Of a stretch of 64,000 nucleotides of DNA, positions 63,656 to 64,000 are shown piece after piece. The notes below the pieces were generated by a model. It had not been told where the DNA came from, did no database searches, and saw only the letters and a list, made by a program, of their open reading frames with translations. The position numbers and the translations under genes were made by a program. Source of the stretch: Bryoerythrophyllum caledonicum (lineage: Eukaryota > Streptophyta > Bryopsida > Pottiales > Pottiaceae); the NCBI GenBank assembly GCA_963971425.1, contig OZ020514.1:43375158-43439157 (forward strand). Reading direction: 5' to 3'. Every line of letters starts with the position of its first letter. The stretch's first letter is position 1.

Positions 63656-64000
63656 TTAGGTTGTATTCTTCATTTCACGGTGTGCAAAATGATTACTCTC
63701 TATGTCTCATTTAATGCATGTTATCAATTTTTGTATAGTCAATTGTTGTGGTTCATTGGGGAAACCATTATTGTATTGAACTTCTCTTTTGTCAATGAAA
63801 TTTTTTGTGTTGTTTTTGAAAATAGTAAAAGAAATTGGAATTTTATGTGTACAAGGTTGTTTAATTTTGAGTTGCATTTGTAGTTGCAATTGCATTCCAT
63901 ATGCAAGTTGTAATTTTGAAATGAAGAATACCAGATTACCACACTCATAAAATGCATTCCATATGCAAGTCAAGAAATGAAGAATACAATCGGACATACG
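63656..64000. other. Window end with a short direct repeat
   Basis: TGCATTCCATATGCAAGT occurs at about 63,892 and 63,953, each time followed within 20 bases by AAATGAAGAATAC. No gene is supported. Confidence 0.5.

Larger units (their letters stand above)
62157..64000 (+). mobile_element. PIF/Harbinger-like element (right end outside window)
   Basis: TAA followed by GGGCCGGTTTATACTTGGGG at about 62,155 looks like a PIF/Harbinger terminus: TWA target and a GGGCC-type terminal repeat, with GGGCCGG repeated sub-terminally at 62,181, 62,268 and 62,390. Downstream there is a Myb/SANT-type ORF like the second protein of these transposons. No transposase is in the window. The right terminus would lie beyond 64,000, so the class call is tentative. 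Confidence 0.45.

Overview
The window looks like repeat-rich nuclear DNA of a streptophyte, either a charophyte alga or an early-diverging land plant. Three things point that way: degenerate CCCTAAA telomere-type repeats, plant-style GT-AG introns and TATAAAAG core promoters, and a Ty3/gypsy element carrying remnants of a C5 cytosine methyltransferase (elements of this kind are known from charophytes). Nothing bacterial is visible (no operons, rRNA, tRNA or CRISPR). Species cannot be named from sequence alone. Most coding sequence is broken, so many calls are pseudogenes.

Layout. 1-5 kb: AT-rich DNA with a diverged direct repeat, a broken kinase-like gene (minus strand, own TATA box), an uncharacterised FSRED-repeat protein and a duplicated exon/intron block. 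5.7-12.3 kb: gypsy copy 1 on the minus strand (5' LTR-like region, leader, gag, protease, RT, RNase H, integrase), truncated at its 3' end. 12.3-14.9 kb: an exon-like fragment and a cluster of short palindromes. 14.96-30.48 kb: gypsy copy 2 on the plus strand, cut in two by a 9.7-kb piggyBac element (18,206-27,928) with matching terminal inverted repeats and a TTAA duplication. The second half of copy 2 holds the methyltransferase remnant, which copy 1 has lost by deletion. 30.48-34.64 kb: an unrelated gypsy element on the minus strand, joined tail-to-tail to copy 2.

34.6-43.9 kb and 51.4-53.2 kb: four members of an unrecognised protein family with a conserved N-terminal domain, a coiled-coil region and a Ser/Pro-rich tail. 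Only the 42.1-kb member keeps a long intact frame, with a TATA box. Dense minisatellites occupy 44.0-45.7 kb. 49.7-59.5 kb: exons of a decayed multi-exon gene of unknown function, with palindromes in its introns and a 300-bp foldback element. 60.2-64 kb: telomere-like repeats, a MITE shared with the piggyBac interior, and a PIF/Harbinger-like element with a Myb/SANT-type ORF running off the right edge.

The main story is nested mobile elements: gypsy copies landed head-to-head, a large piggyBac inserted into one of them, MITEs and simple repeats accumulated inside it, and decay followed, dominated in gypsy copy 2 by C-to-T type transitions. The most notable system is the retrotransposon-borne DNA methyltransferase. 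The second is the uncharacterised coiled-coil family.
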